Positions 24,717 through 34,450 are shown, counted from the stretch's first letter. The stretch: 64,000 bases of DNA from Desulfuromonadaceae bacterium (GCA_028681335.1 JAQUIT010000005.1:124001-188000); one strand, 5' to 3'. A program made the numbers and translations. Notes: generated from the letters alone by a model not told the origin.

Positions 24717-26183
24717 TCACAGCGCAACAGCCCGCTGCAGCCGCGCAACGCACTCAGCCTCAACACTCTCTACCACGAGCGACTGCCCGGCTTGGGCAGC
24801 GTTGCAGAGCGCACGGAAGGCCTCCTTGAGGAGGGCATTGACAGCACTCCCGGGGTACACAGCCGCTGCGGAGGGCTCTTGTCGCAGACGGCCCAAGGCG
24901 GCAAAATACGCTGAGGTCAAGCGCCCCATTGCCGTGCAGACGTGTCCCACGCGCTCGTCGCGGAAGCGGTAGCGTGCCTCGAACGGGAGTCGTTCCTCTA
25001 GCAGCAGCCTCCCCTCACCCCCGAAACGCTCCCAGGCCGCCGAACCGTACAGCACGATCTGGTTATGATAAAGGAGGTTGGCGGTCAGTTCATGCCGGTC
25101 GAGCAGTCCCAGCTCTTCAAGAAAGTCGTAGTTCTCTTGCAGCTCGGCCATGGTCGAATCAGGCTCGAACATGATGAAGCCGAGATGCAGCTCTATCCCG
25201 CTGTTCTGGACGGCTCGCACCACGCGCCGGATCTGCTCGGTACTGATGCGTTTGCCGATCCGTCGCAGCACCGAATCACACCCGGATTCAATACCAAGAA
25301 AGAGAGAGGTCGCACCACATTCGGCCAGAGTCGCCAGCAACCTGTCAGTAATGCCGTCCACCCGTGTTTCAAAGCCGAACGGCAAACCGAAGCGCTGCGC
25401 CATCTCTCCGATCTCGCGGGCCCGTCCCCGCTCGCCATCACCCTGGCCGATGAAGGTCGGATCAATGAAGTAGAGGCTCTCTACGTTACGCCGTGCAAGG
25501 CGGGTTTCCAGCTCACGCTCCAGCGAGACCAGATCCCGGACACGGCGGCGACTGCAGCCGTAGTAGCGGTGTATAAAGCAGAAACTGCACGCACCATAGC
25601 AGCCTCTGCTGGCGGCAACATTCAGGCTCGTGTAAGCGCAGTTTGCACCCACGTCATCCGGAGCCGGCAGCAGGGATAAATCGGCGATCAGCGGGCGCGC
25701 TACGTACGACCCGCCACGCAGGTGGACTCCGGGCAGCGCCGCCACGGCACGCCGCTTCGTGAAGAGCGGCAGCAATTCCGACAGCGTATCCTCAAACTCC
25801 CCGACCAGAACGAAGTCAAGCGGTGGAGCGAACAGCTGGAGACGCGCGGAGGCGAGTGTTGGAAAGAGGCCGAAGGCTCCCAGGGCTGCCTTGCTGTTGC
25901 GGCTCAGCAGTTCAAGTACGCTGCGCACAAACTCTTCATACCCCCACGAATAGACCCAATGAAACAGGACAATATCGCCATCCTCGGCGAGGATTGCTTC
26001 GGCCGTTGCAGCCTCATCCCAATGATCGGCAGTAAAATCCATGTAAGCGGTTTCCCACCCGGCCCGGCGGGCGACCGCCAGGGCATAGCCACTGTTCAGG
26101 CTGGCCGATAGCGGAGCATTGGCCACGTCGTTGTAATGTTCTGCCGTCAGGGGACGGGGGTTTTCAACAATAACAATTTTCAT
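24717..26183 (-). CDS. B12-binding-domain radical SAM protein next to cobS
   Basis: Residues 1-170 form a B12-binding-type domain (MKIVIVENPRPLTAEHYNDV at the start, but without an obvious DxHxxG cobalt-ligand motif). The radical SAM core follows with CYGACSFC after AASRG, then FIDPTFIGQG and FLGIESGCDSVL. The C-terminal about 130 residues are helical. The family is a large set of tailoring enzymes with no assigned product here. Placement ahead of cobS and cobC suggests, but does not show, a link to corrinoid metabolism. Confidence 0.8.
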   Translation of the reverse strand: MKIVIVENPRPLTAEHYNDVANAPLSASLNSGYALAVARRAGWETAYMDFTADHWDEAATAEAILAEDGDIVLFHWVYSWGYEEFVRSVLELLSRNSKAALGAFGLFPTLASARLQLFAPPLDFVLVGEFEDTLSELLPLFTKRRAVAALPGVHLRGGSYVARPLIADLSLLPAPDDVGANCAYTSLNVAASRGCYGACSFCFIHRYYGCSRRRVRDLVSLERELETRLARRNVESLYFIDPTFIGQGDGERGRAREIGEMAQRFGLPFGFETRVDGITDRLLATLAECGATSLFLGIESGCDSVLRRIGKRISTEQIRRVVRAVQNSGIELHLGFIMFEPDSTMAELQENYDFLEELGLLDRHELTANLLYHNQIVLYGSAAWERFGGEGRLLLEERLPFEARYRFRDERVGHVCTAMGRLTSAYFAALGRLRQEPSAAAVYPGSAVNALLKEAFRALCNAAQAGQSLVVESVEAECVARLQRAVAL

Positions 26184-26366
26184 AGAAGTGGTTATCCGAA
26201 ATCCAGAGCTAACTCTTTATCACGCTCTTTTGATGATTGGCGTCAAGCTTCAGGCGATTACTTCTCCTGTTTAATTCTCCAAAACTCTCTGATAGAATTA
26301 CACCAGATCTGTTATCTGATCTGGCCGGCTCACATTTCTATATTTTTTCATCAGGGGGATAATCCC

Positions 26367-26786
26367 ATGCGCACTTTCACCAGCTACTGTCTCCTTTTAA
26401 CAATCGCCATGTCCCTTGGCGCCTGTGCCGCCAAGCGCCCCGTCCTCTATCCCAACGCTCATCTGAAGGAGATCGGCCAGGCAAAGGCGAACCAGGAAAT
26501 CGACGACTGCATCCGCATAGCCAATGAGTATCAAGCAGGTGGTGACAGGTCCAAAGAGATAGCAAAAAACACCGGCAAAGCAGGCATTGTCGGAGCAGCA
26601 ACCGGGGCCGTAATTGGTGCCATCACCGGCGATTTTGGCAGGGCAGCAGCAATCGGCGGCGCCGGTGCCGCCACGGCAACAATGGGTAGCGGCATCATGC
26701 GTTCTGACGAGCCTGATCCTGTTTTTAAACAGTTTGTCGAGCAATGCCTGCGTGAGAAAGGGTTGCAACCGCTTGGATGGCGGTGA
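26367..26786 (+). CDS. Glycine-zipper lipoprotein
   Basis: The 139-residue product has a lipoprotein signal with lipobox LGAC (MRTFTSYCLLLTIAMSLGAC), so it should be anchored in the outer membrane. After a short charged segment come two glycine-zipper stretches: GKAGIVGAATGAVIGAITG and AAAIGGAGAATATMGSG. These are typical of Rickettsia-17-kDa or YMGG-type surface lipoproteins. The C-terminus FKQFVEQCLREKGLQPLGW is a conserved tail in this group. AGGGGGAT precedes the ATG. Confidence 0.85.
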   Translation: MRTFTSYCLLLTIAMSLGACAAKRPVLYPNAHLKEIGQAKANQEIDDCIRIANEYQAGGDRSKEIAKNTGKAGIVGAATGAVIGAITGDFGRAAAIGGAGAATATMGSGIMRSDEPDPVFKQFVEQCLREKGLQPLGWR

Positions 26787-27070
26787 CATGCCCTTTCCAC
26801 GTCTGGCCTGATATCAGAATGCATTCACCGGTTTGTTCATCTGCTCACCGAACTTTGAGAAAAAGGTAATCGACTTACTGTTCTGTCAAAACAGACCTAT
26901 CCACTCTCCTGCCCCACAGTCGCTGTCCCCAGCCTTTTATCCATTAAACCACAAATATGGGGGGGTGGACATGGCAGACAATTTCTGTTAGCCTTCATCT
27001 TTCTGATACCCTCCGCACTATTCTTCCGCCACCAAATCCCCAACCAAGAGCTAAGAACTCGACCGAGGAG

Positions 27071-28417
27071 ATGCCTATCATTACCGACTTCAATCCACCC
27101 AATCGACATTCCAGACACCGTTCATGGCCACTACTGATTCTGCTGTTTGTCACCTGCATTACCGGCGCAGGCATTATATTCGCAACAATGGGCGAAAGCC
27201 GCCAACCCGATCAGAACCAGACGCCTCCCCCAAAAGACACCATCGCAGCCGCCAACGCCGAAAAAATAAAAACAATCAGAGGAACCATACAGACCGGAGA
27301 CACGATTTCATCACTGTTTCAGGGGCTGTTCAACACAAAAGACATAAAAGAGTTGGCCAGTCAATGCCGCGGTGTTTATCCGCTTAACAGAATTTCAATC
27401 GGCCAGCCATACAACCTGACATTGAAGGGAGGCGCTTTCAAGCGCTTCGCCTACGACATCGATGACAAAGATCAGCTGATCATATGTCGTGATGAAGACA
27501 CCTTTTCCGTCTCACGAAAACCAATCGACTATACGATCGAACAGGTTACAATAAAGGGCAATGTTCAATCCAGCCTGTCCCAAGCGGTAGTAGACATCGG
27601 TGAAAGTGAAGGACTCGCCTTCCAACTGGCAGATATTTTTGCCTGGGACATCGATTTTTTCCATGACATCCAGACCGGAGACTCTTTTGAGATGGTTGTT
27701 GAAAAACGCTACCGGGAGGGTAAGCCGGCGGGCAACGGTCGTTTACTGGCAGCACGCTTCACAGTCCAGGACCAGCCTCACCAGGCATTCTATTTCAAAG
27801 ACGGCAGCCGCCCACCTGATTATTATAACCAGAAAGGCTACAGCTTGCGCAAAGCCTTTCTGAAAGCCCCGCTTTCCTTTAGACGAATTTCCTCCGGTTT
27901 CAACATGCGGCGGCGCCACCCCATAACAAAACGTATCAAGGCACATCCGGCAATAGACTACGCAGCACCACGGGGAACACCAATCCACAGTGTTGGCGAC
28001 GGCACGGTCACCTTTGCCGCCAACAAACGCTACAATGGCAAATGCGTAAAGATTCGCCATCGAAACGGTTGGGCAACAATGTACAATCACATGAGTCGCT
28101 TTGGCAAGAGCATCCGGGCGGGGAGAAAAGTCAGACAGGGTGAGTTGATCGGCTACGTCGGCAGCACCGGTTTATCTACCGGACCGCACCTTGACTTCCG
28201 CATGTACAAAAACGGCAAAGCGGTGAATCCCTTGAAAATGAAAGCGCCTCCCGCCAGACCGGTCTCAAGAGCCAACATGGCGATCTTCAGAACAATAGTA
28301 GCTGACCGGGTTGCGTCTATGGAAAATCTTCCGCGGCAACAACTATCCAGGGCAGCAGAGGCATCCACCCTGCTTGTGGCAGACAGTCGTAACGCAGAAG
28401 CGTTTGATATGATGTAA
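27071..28417 (+). CDS. Membrane-anchored M23 family peptidoglycan endopeptidase
   Basis: A short N-terminal cytoplasmic segment and a membrane helix (about residues 20-40, PLLILLFVTCITGAGIIFA) lead into an OapA/LysM-like region (GTIQTGDTISSLFQGL). An extended domain and an M23 metallopeptidase domain follow, with the zinc motifs HPAIDYAAPRGTP and GLSTGPHLDFRMY. This is the MepM/NlpD-like layout; such enzymes cut cross-links during growth and division. ATG 27071 follows GAGGAG closely; the earlier in-frame ATG at 26957 would add 38 residues without a ribosome site. Confidence 0.88.
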   Translation: MPIITDFNPPNRHSRHRSWPLLILLFVTCITGAGIIFATMGESRQPDQNQTPPPKDTIAAANAEKIKTIRGTIQTGDTISSLFQGLFNTKDIKELASQCRGVYPLNRISIGQPYNLTLKGGAFKRFAYDIDDKDQLIICRDEDTFSVSRKPIDYTIEQVTIKGNVQSSLSQAVVDIGESEGLAFQLADIFAWDIDFFHDIQTGDSFEMVVEKRYREGKPAGNGRLLAARFTVQDQPHQAFYFKDGSRPPDYYNQKGYSLRKAFLKAPLSFRRISSGFNMRRRHPITKRIKAHPAIDYAAPRGTPIHSVGDGTVTFAANKRYNGKCVKIRHRNGWATMYNHMSRFGKSIRAGRKVRQGELIGYVGSTGLSTGPHLDFRMYKNGKAVNPLKMKAPPARPVSRANMAIFRTIVADRVASMENLPRQQLSRAAEASTLLVADSRNAEAFDMM

Positions 28418-28488
28418 AACAGAATGAAGCGGAAAGGCCCTGCAGAGCTTCGGACAGAATGATGAGACCAGCTCATAGACGATACAGA

Positions 28489-28533
28489 GGCACTTCCGTT
28501 TGTGTTCGGCATCAAACCACAAACGGAAGTGCC
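28489..28533. terminator. Perfect 16-bp stem-loop between convergent genes
   Basis: GGCACTTCCGTTTGTG and its exact complement enclose a 13-base loop. It lies between the convergent M23 peptidase and prohibitin-like genes. No T-run follows on either strand, so it may act as a bidirectional terminator or only as an mRNA 3'-end protector. Confidence 0.55.
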
Positions 28534-28557
28534 ATGCGGAAACCTTTGTCAGTCAGA

Positions 28558-29424
28558 TTACTGTTTAAGTCGTTTTGGTGTATCACCCAGACCGATCAAT
28601 GGTATGGCCCCACCACCTGTTACCTGAGGTAGTATCCCGTTCCACTTTTCGATGGCTTTCATGTTTGCTTCAATCTTACGCAGCTCTATCAAGTCGGTCG
28701 AAATATTTGCCCGCTGCAACCTGAGCGACTCTGCTTCCGCCCTGGCTGCTGTGATCTTTTGTTCTGCCTCGATCTTTATCCTGTCGAGGTCTCTTTTTGC
28801 CTTCAACGCCAGCTGTTCTGCCGTCTGCTTTGATTCGATAGCCTCGGTAAAGACCTTCGAAAAACTGAACGTCATAATGGAAAAAGCGTCCACGGCAATA
28901 TTGTTTGCGATCAGCCTCTCCGCCAGAGCCTGTCTCATCGCCTCACCCACAATCGCCCGCTTGGTTATAAGCTCCTCTGCGGTGTATTTGGCAGTTACAG
29001 CCTTTACGACCTCCTGGATGGCGGGGTCAATAATGCGCTCCCCGAAATGAACCCCGATGTTCTGGTAGACAACATTTGCCTTGTCGGGAACAACGTGGTA
29101 ATTCAGCGCCACCCGGGTGCTGATATCCTGCAGATCCGCAGAGGCTGCCGCTGCATCCATCTCAACTTTTTGCATCCTGACATCCATGATTGCGACCTTC
29201 TGCATCACAGGTATCAGAAGGTGCAGACCTTCCGGCATAACCTCTTTTTGCACGGCGCCAAAATCAAGAACAACCCCCCTCTGACCCGCACCGACCTGCA
29301 CCCATGGCCTGAAGAAAATTAATACAAAAATTGCAATTCCTGCAATTATAATCAACTTTGTCGGGACGTTTTTTATTACAGATTCAAGAGTCTCTTTTGC
29401 CTTGTCAGCATTATTCTGGTTCAT
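28558..29424 (-). CDS. Prohibitin-like SPFH/Band 7 membrane protein
   Basis: One N-terminal membrane helix (residues 23-40), then an SPFH domain beginning VGAGQRGVVLDFGAVQKEVM, and a coiled-coil segment rich in Ala, Glu and Lys (residues 200-250, for example LALKAKRDLDRIKIEAEQK). The overall 288-residue layout matches prohibitins, which form large ring-shaped scaffolds in membranes and can modulate FtsH-type proteases. No protease gene is adjacent. Confidence 0.9.
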   Translation of the reverse strand: MNQNNADKAKETLESVIKNVPTKLIIIAGIAIFVLIFFRPWVQVGAGQRGVVLDFGAVQKEVMPEGLHLLIPVMQKVAIMDVRMQKVEMDAAAASADLQDISTRVALNYHVVPDKANVVYQNIGVHFGERIIDPAIQEVVKAVTAKYTAEELITKRAIVGEAMRQALAERLIANNIAVDAFSIMTFSFSKVFTEAIESKQTAEQLALKAKRDLDRIKIEAEQKITAARAEAESLRLQRANISTDLIELRKIEANMKAIEKWNGILPQVTGGGAIPLIGLGDTPKRLKQ

Positions 29425-29843
29425 TCTTGTCTCCCCATCTTTTTATTTTTTAAAAAATGATACCCAGCTTTGTGCTGCCCGTTTATATCTCAACTCCTCT
29501 CTGTTTTTAAATGAGCACAGCTTGTCCAAGGTGCCACCCAACGCATGCAGCAAAGATATTCCACCCCCTGCCACAGCCACTTTTTACTGTAATTTCGACT
29601 ATTTCGACTACCGGACACCTTACTCTTGCATGGCTGGCCACATCAGTCAACCATTGAGTTTTTTAGAAAATGTGGAAAAGAGATCAAAATAGATCCGTCA
29701 GGAGAGGCTCTTCTGGCCTATAGAATCTCTACTAAGGAGGACGGTGAAGCGAACGGGGAGGCACTTCTAATCAGAGGATTCAGCCACTCTCCCGTCAGCG
29801 ATCAAAGTGCTTGAAGCCGCAGCGGAAGAGCGTACTAGCAGGG
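29425..29843. other. Intergenic stretch without a supported gene
   Basis: It holds the upstream region of the prohibitin-like gene and the 3' flank of the methyltransferase/DUF2284 gene. A 62-codon plus-strand frame at 29626-29814 has no ribosome site before its ATG and no recognisable sequence. I see no terminator or repeat of note. Confidence 0.5.
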
Positions 29844-31367
29844 TCAATCCACCAGCAATAACCCGACATACTGCACGAAATCATCACTGTTCCTCAGCGG
29901 TGTAACCGGGATGCCGCAGCTTTCCGCAAGGGCAAAGACATCGCAACCGCACGACTCCAGTGACGGACGCCGCTTTTCCGGAAAACGGCACCGGATATCA
30001 TCGCAACTATCACACCAGCAGCAGGGGCCACCACTGAAAACCAGCGCCTTCTTGAACCCGCCCAGAAAAGCTTCCTTCTCCAGCCCGAGCAGCTTCTCCT
30101 GAAAATCCCGCAGCGGTGGTTGTCCGACGACCAGCAGCGCCCGAGAATAGCAACCGATCAGCTCCTCGAACCCGGCCTGATCCATGGCATGCGGGGGACA
30201 ACTCCACCGTTTGCCGTACTGAGAGCAGCCGTACGAGCACTTGGCCCGAACCCACGCCTCGCTTCGAATGCGGGACGGGTCAAATTCAACCGCTGCGAAA
30301 AAGCCGTTATCAAGGGCATGGTTCTTCAGGGCGAACAGTGACGCAGCAGGTTGATAGGGAACGGTGCGGGTGGCGACAAGTGCGGATGAGCTGGATGGCA
30401 ATTCAATAAGCGAATGGTGGGGAAAGCCTGCCTTTACCAGAAGTGTGGCGGTTTCAACGGTCGAATAACTGCGTCCGTTATAGGTATTGACAAGCATGTG
30501 CAGGTCGTACAAGGCACCAAAGCTGTTGACATCACGGTAGAAGTCATGGACGACAAACAGTCCATCGTCCGCGAGCATCTCCCCGGCCTGTTCCAACAGG
30601 GTGCGGTTTTCGTCCGGACTGTAGCAGTGGCAGAGATTGGAGAACAGCAGCAGATCTACCATTCCACGGTGTTGAGCAACAAGAGTGGCCAGCTCCTGCC
30701 GTTCCAGAATGTTGCACGGGTGAAAGCTGAGGTTATGCGGGAGAGGGCTGGTTGCTGCTTGTGCGCAGACGTCCGGCAGATCACAGGCAATTCCCCGCCA
30801 CCCCGGATGCCGCGCCAGGAATTCACGCAGATAGGCCCCCTCACCCGCCCCGATGTCGATGATCGTGCCCTGTTCGGGCAGCCCGGTCAGCACATCCCAT
30901 AGCTCGCGGGAGCGGATCTGCGCCGCCTCGCTCATCGCCTGCTGGAAGAGCCGCAGCCGCTCGCGGTAGTCAGCATCTGACTGCTCCCGGAGCTGTGCCC
31001 CCTGCCCTTCGCGCATTACTTCGCCCAGTCGCCCCCAGTTTTTCATCAGGGTTGGCTCGAACTCCAACACCATGCGCTGGCTGGTGGGACTCGTCCGGCT
31101 CAGGAAGCTCCTGCTGAAACGGGAAAGGAAGAGCCTGCCCTCATACTCCTCCAGCAGCCCCACATTCACCAGTGTTTCGATGAAACGCCACCCCTCTTCC
31201 GGCTGGAGAGCTAGCCCGGCCAGCAGTTCCGCCACGGAGCAATCGGCTTCATCCAGCCGGTCGATAATACCGCTGTTCACCGCCTCGCTCATGACGCAGA
31301 ACATGCGGTAACCGCCGGTCAGCTCGCAGAAGGTGCGGTATGAATTGTCCGAGGGAAGGATTCTCAA
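29844..31367 (-). CDS. SAM-dependent O-methyltransferase fused to DUF2284, candidate BzaC-like enzyme
   Basis: Residues 1-90 look like the winged-helix dimerisation domain of plant-type O-methyltransferases (VAELLAGLALQPEEGWRFIE). Residues about 165-330 are the SAM-binding fold with GTIIDIGAGEGAYLREFL and ADDGLFVVHDFYRDV. The C-terminal about 165 residues are a DUF2284 cysteine-rich domain: KCSYGCSQYGKRWSCPPHAM and a second cluster GGPCCWCDSCDDIRCRF, possibly an iron-sulfur or zinc site. Start is TTG 31367, nine bases after bzaF; no ATG is in frame nearby. By position it could methylate 5-hydroxybenzimidazole to 5-methoxybenzimidazole, as BzaC does elsewhere; this is inference. The fusion is unusual. 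Confidence 0.7.
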   Translation of the reverse strand: MRILPSDNSYRTFCELTGGYRMFCVMSEAVNSGIIDRLDEADCSVAELLAGLALQPEEGWRFIETLVNVGLLEEYEGRLFLSRFSRSFLSRTSPTSQRMVLEFEPTLMKNWGRLGEVMREGQGAQLREQSDADYRERLRLFQQAMSEAAQIRSRELWDVLTGLPEQGTIIDIGAGEGAYLREFLARHPGWRGIACDLPDVCAQAATSPLPHNLSFHPCNILERQELATLVAQHRGMVDLLLFSNLCHCYSPDENRTLLEQAGEMLADDGLFVVHDFYRDVNSFGALYDLHMLVNTYNGRSYSTVETATLLVKAGFPHHSLIELPSSSSALVATRTVPYQPAASLFALKNHALDNGFFAAVEFDPSRIRSEAWVRAKCSYGCSQYGKRWSCPPHAMDQAGFEELIGCYSRALLVVGQPPLRDFQEKLLGLEKEAFLGGFKKALVFSGGPCCWCDSCDDIRCRFPEKRRPSLESCGCDVFALAESCGIPVTPLRNSDDFVQYVGLLLVD

Positions 31368-31376
31368 AGCATCATC

Positions 31377-32687
31377 TCAAATTTTGTCGCCCTTCAGATC
31401 GCAGGCAAACAGCTTCCCCGCCCCGCGCGAGGCGCAGAAATCGCCGCACATGGTACAGGTCGCTTCGTCTTCAGGAACCCTGCTGGCCCTGATGGCCTTG
31501 GCATCCTCAGGGTAGAGCGCCAGCTCAAACTGTTTCTCCCAGTTCAGATCTCGGCGGGCCTTGGACATCTCCTTGTCCCGCTGGCGCCCTTTTTCCGGGT
31601 ATTTGTTCATGTCGCCAATGTAGGCGGCGATCTTGGCGGTCTTGACCCCGGTGCGCACATCCTCCTCGTTCGGGAGCGCCAGATGTTCGGCCGGGGTGAT
31701 GTAGCAGATCAGGTCGGCACCGAAGCGGCTCGACTGGGCCGCGCCGATCGCGGCGGTGATGTGGTCGAATCCGGGCGCCACGTCGGTGGCGATCGGGCCG
31801 AGCATGTAGTACGGCGCGCCGCCGCTCATCCGTTTTTGCAGCTGGATATTCCCCTCGATCTCGTCCAGCGGCACGTGTCCCGGCCCTTCCACCAGCATCT
31901 GACATCCCATGTCGCGACCGATCTCCGCCAGCTCGCAGTTGAAGATCAGCTCCTGGATCTGGGCCCGGTCGGAGGAATCATGGATCGCCCCGGCCCGCAG
32001 GCCGTTGCCGAGGGAGAGAACGGTGTCGTATTTTTTCAGGATTGACGCAACCCGGTCGAACTTCTCGTAGAGCGGGTTTTCGCGGTTATTTGCGATCATC
32101 CACGCCACCATCGAGACGCCTCCCTTGGAGACCAGCCCGCCGTAACGGTACCCCTGCTTGCGCAACCGCTCGATCGTGCAGAGATTAATGCCGCAGTGCA
32201 CCGCCATGAAGGCCATACCATCATCACACTGCCGCTCGATAATATCGAAGAGCATCTCTTCATCCAGCTTGTTAGGATCGCCGTATTTACGGGCAGCTTC
32301 GCAGAAAGCCTGGTAGAGCGGCACATTGCCGACCGGCAGGTCGACAGCAGCGATCACTTCACGGCGAACGCGGTCGAGATCACCCCCCACGGAGAGTTCC
32401 ATCAGCGTATCAGCACCCGACTCCTGTGCTGCCAGCGCCTTCCTGACTTCGGCTTCGTAGTCGATGATGTCTGATGAGGTGCCGATGGAGGCGTTGACCT
32501 TGGTGGAGAGCCCTTTACCGATACCGGCAACGCGGGATGGCTTGCGGTTGTGGTTCCAGGGGATAACGATTTTCCCTTCGGCCACCATCTTACGGATGTA
32601 CTCTACCTCAAGCTGCTCATTAACGGCGACGCTCTGCATCTGGGGGGTGATTATGCCCTGGCGGGCGAATTCGATCTGAGTCGACAT
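31377..32687 (-). CDS. bzaF: 5-hydroxybenzimidazole synthase BzaF (ThiC paralogue)
   Basis: The 436-residue protein is of the ThiC fold (QIEFARQGIITPQMQSVA, NASIGTSSDIIDYEAEVRKA, LVEGPGHVPLDEIEGNIQL). The C-terminal cluster motif is CTMCGDFC, a CX2CX3C spacing, while ThiC enzymes normally have CX2CX4C. It lies directly behind cobT and cobU under a cobalamin riboswitch, not a thiamine element. BzaF converts aminoimidazole ribotide into 5-hydroxybenzimidazole, the cobamide lower ligand of anaerobes. AAGGA stands eight bases before the ATG. A true ThiC is less likely for these reasons. Confidence 0.85.
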   Translation of the reverse strand: MSTQIEFARQGIITPQMQSVAVNEQLEVEYIRKMVAEGKIVIPWNHNRKPSRVAGIGKGLSTKVNASIGTSSDIIDYEAEVRKALAAQESGADTLMELSVGGDLDRVRREVIAAVDLPVGNVPLYQAFCEAARKYGDPNKLDEEMLFDIIERQCDDGMAFMAVHCGINLCTIERLRKQGYRYGGLVSKGGVSMVAWMIANNRENPLYEKFDRVASILKKYDTVLSLGNGLRAGAIHDSSDRAQIQELIFNCELAEIGRDMGCQMLVEGPGHVPLDEIEGNIQLQKRMSGGAPYYMLGPIATDVAPGFDHITAAIGAAQSSRFGADLICYITPAEHLALPNEEDVRTGVKTAKIAAYIGDMNKYPEKGRQRDKEMSKARRDLNWEKQFELALYPEDAKAIRASRVPEDEATCTMCGDFCASRGAGKLFACDLKGDKI

Positions 32688-32738
32688 TTGTTCAATCCTT
32701 TTTTGTTTTGTGACCGGGACAGGTGGTGCTGCCCACTC

Positions 32739-33788
32739 TTATTTTGTTACGCCTGCCTGTTCGAAGGTGGCCATCTCCTTCATGATCTTCACGCCGGCAT
32801 CGATCAGTCCCATCGCGAGAGCCGCACCGGTCCCTTCACCCAGACGGAAGTTGAGGTCAAGAATCGGTTCTGCACCGATCCGCTCCAGCATGAAGCTATG
32901 GCCTATTTCAACCGACTCATGGGCGGCAAAGATGTAATCACGCACGTTGGGGTGCAGCTCCGAAGCGATGAGGGCTCCGGCCGTAGAGATGAAGCCGTCG
33001 ATCACAACCGGAATTGAATTGGCGGCGCAGCCGAGGACCAGACCGGCGATTGCAGCTATTTCCAAGCCACCAACCTTGGCCAGTACATCGAGTGGATCCC
33101 GTGGGTCGGGTTTGTTGATGGCCAGGCCCGCTTCGATGACGCGGATCTTATTGACCAGTGCCTCATCACCAATGCCGGTACCACGGTGAGTCACCTCCGC
33201 CACTGTTTTACCGGAAATCGCCGCGATGATAGCCGATGACGGCGTCGTATTACCGATCCCCATCTCACCGGTGCCGACCAGGCCGACCCCTTCGGCGCGA
33301 CACTGATCGGCCAGATCGATACCGACCTGCAGAGCCGCCACCGTTTCCTCGCGGGTCATGGCCGGCCCCTTTGTAAAATTGCGCGTACCTCGGGCCACCT
33401 TGCGGTGCAACATCCCCGGGGTATCACCGAAATCAAAGTCAACACCCACATCCACGACACGCACCTCGGCGCCGCTGTGACGGGCAAGCACGTTGACGCC
33501 GGCACCACCGGCCAAAAAGTTGAACACCATCTGCGGGGTGACTTCCTTCGGATAGAGGGAAACCCCCTCTTCAACGACACCGTGATCACCGGCAAAGGTG
33601 AAGATAACTTTCTTTGACAGATCAGGCACCTCTGTACCGCTGATGGCAGCCATACGGCGGGCGAACTCCTCCAGCCTCCCCAGTGATCCCGGCGGTTTGG
33701 TCTTGTTGTCCAGCCTGGTCTGGGCCTGTCGCAGCAGGTCAGGGTTAACCGGCTTAATCCGATTGATGGTAGCTTTAATCGTGTCCAT
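32739..33788 (-). CDS. cobT: Nicotinate-nucleotide:dimethylbenzimidazole phosphoribosyltransferase
   Basis: CobT activates the lower-ligand base to its alpha-riboside phosphate. Family signatures are [19 protein letters not shown] near the N-terminus, [34 protein letters not shown] and [20 protein letters not shown] near the C-terminus. Length 349 is normal. In this operon its natural base is probably the 5-hydroxy (or 5-methoxy) benzimidazole from the next two genes. It lies 12 bases behind cobU. Confidence 0.97.
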   Translation of the reverse strand: MDTIKATINRIKPVNPDLLRQAQTRLDNKTKPPGSLGRLEEFARRMAAISGTEVPDLSKKVIFTFAGDHGVVEEGVSLYPKEVTPQMVFNFLAGGAGVNVLARHSGAEVRVVDVGVDFDFGDTPGMLHRKVARGTRNFTKGPAMTREETVAALQVGIDLADQCRAEGVGLVGTGEMGIGNTTPSSAIIAAISGKTVAEVTHRGTGIGDEALVNKIRVIEAGLAINKPDPRDPLDVLAKVGGLEIAAIAGLVLGCAANSIPVVIDGFISTAGALIASELHPNVRDYIFAAHESVEIGHSFMLERIGAEPILDLNFRLGEGTGAALAMGLIDAGVKIMKEMATFEQAGVTK

Positions 33789-33800
33789 GTATTTCTCTCC

Positions 33801-34334
33801 TTATTTCAAGCGTAGCGGAATCCCGCTGATAACGGCGTGAACATCATCTGCCGAAGCGGCAAGGGCCTGATTCGCCGTGCCTGCGATATCCCGAAAAAGA
33901 CGGGCAAGAGTATTGTCCGGGACGATCCCCATGCCGACCTCGTTGCTGACCAGAATTACCGGAGTCACCATACCATTCAGCGTGCTCTTCAAGCGGGCCA
34001 GATCCTCATGGACCCGCTCCTCAATTTCTTCCGCAGCATCCTCATATTTGAACAGCAGATTGGAGAGCCACAGCGTCACGCAATCGACAAGAATCGCCTG
34101 ATACTGGCCATCACATCGTGCCAGCGCCTGTGCCAGGTGGATCGGTTCCTCGATCGTGTGCCATTCAGCGCCACGCCGCTCGCGGTGCCGCCTGACCCGC
34201 TCATCCATTTCGCCGTCAAGCGCCTGGGCCGTAGCCATATACCCCAGCGGCGCTCCGAACTCCCGTGCCACTTTTTCGGCAAAAGCGCTTTTGCCGCTGC
34301 GTGCTCCACCGGTAATAAAGATTGTATGTGCCAT
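33801..34334 (-). CDS. cobU: Bifunctional adenosylcobinamide kinase/guanylyltransferase
   Basis: CobU phosphorylates adenosylcobinamide and adds GMP. The P-loop GGARSGKSAFAEKV is at residues 8-21, the GMP-site histidine lies in HRERRGAEWHTIEEP, and VSNEVGMGIVP is the third signature. The 177-residue length is normal. It is the first gene behind the cobalamin riboswitch; GGAGGGG stands five bases before the ATG. Confidence 0.97.
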   Translation of the reverse strand: MAHTIFITGGARSGKSAFAEKVAREFGAPLGYMATAQALDGEMDERVRRHRERRGAEWHTIEEPIHLAQALARCDGQYQAILVDCVTLWLSNLLFKYEDAAEEIEERVHEDLARLKSTLNGMVTPVILVSNEVGMGIVPDNTLARLFRDIAGTANQALAASADDVHAVISGIPLRLK

Positions 34335-34349
34335 GTTACCCCTCCAAAT

Positions 34350-34383
34350 AAAAAAGCCCCGGTCCGTGAAAGGGACAGAGGCT
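34350..34383 (-). terminator. Riboswitch-controlled terminator before cobU
   Basis: On the minus strand AGCC and GTCC pair with GGAC and GGGCT around CTTTCAC, followed by TTTTTT, ending 15 bases before the cobU start. It lies between the riboswitch core and the ribosome site, so it is the likely expression platform: cobalamin binding would favour termination. Confidence 0.75.
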
Positions 34384-34450
34384 CGAAAACCGGAAGATCA
34401 GATACGACCAGGCTTCGGCCCCTCGTTCCACGGAGGTCCCAAAACATAAT

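Noticed and set aside
29626..29814. 62-codon frame in the gap before the methyltransferase gene
   Set aside because: No ribosome site and no recognisable sequence.
31377..32687. Phosphomethylpyrimidine synthase ThiC
   Set aside because: Cluster spacing and cobamide operon context fit BzaF better.
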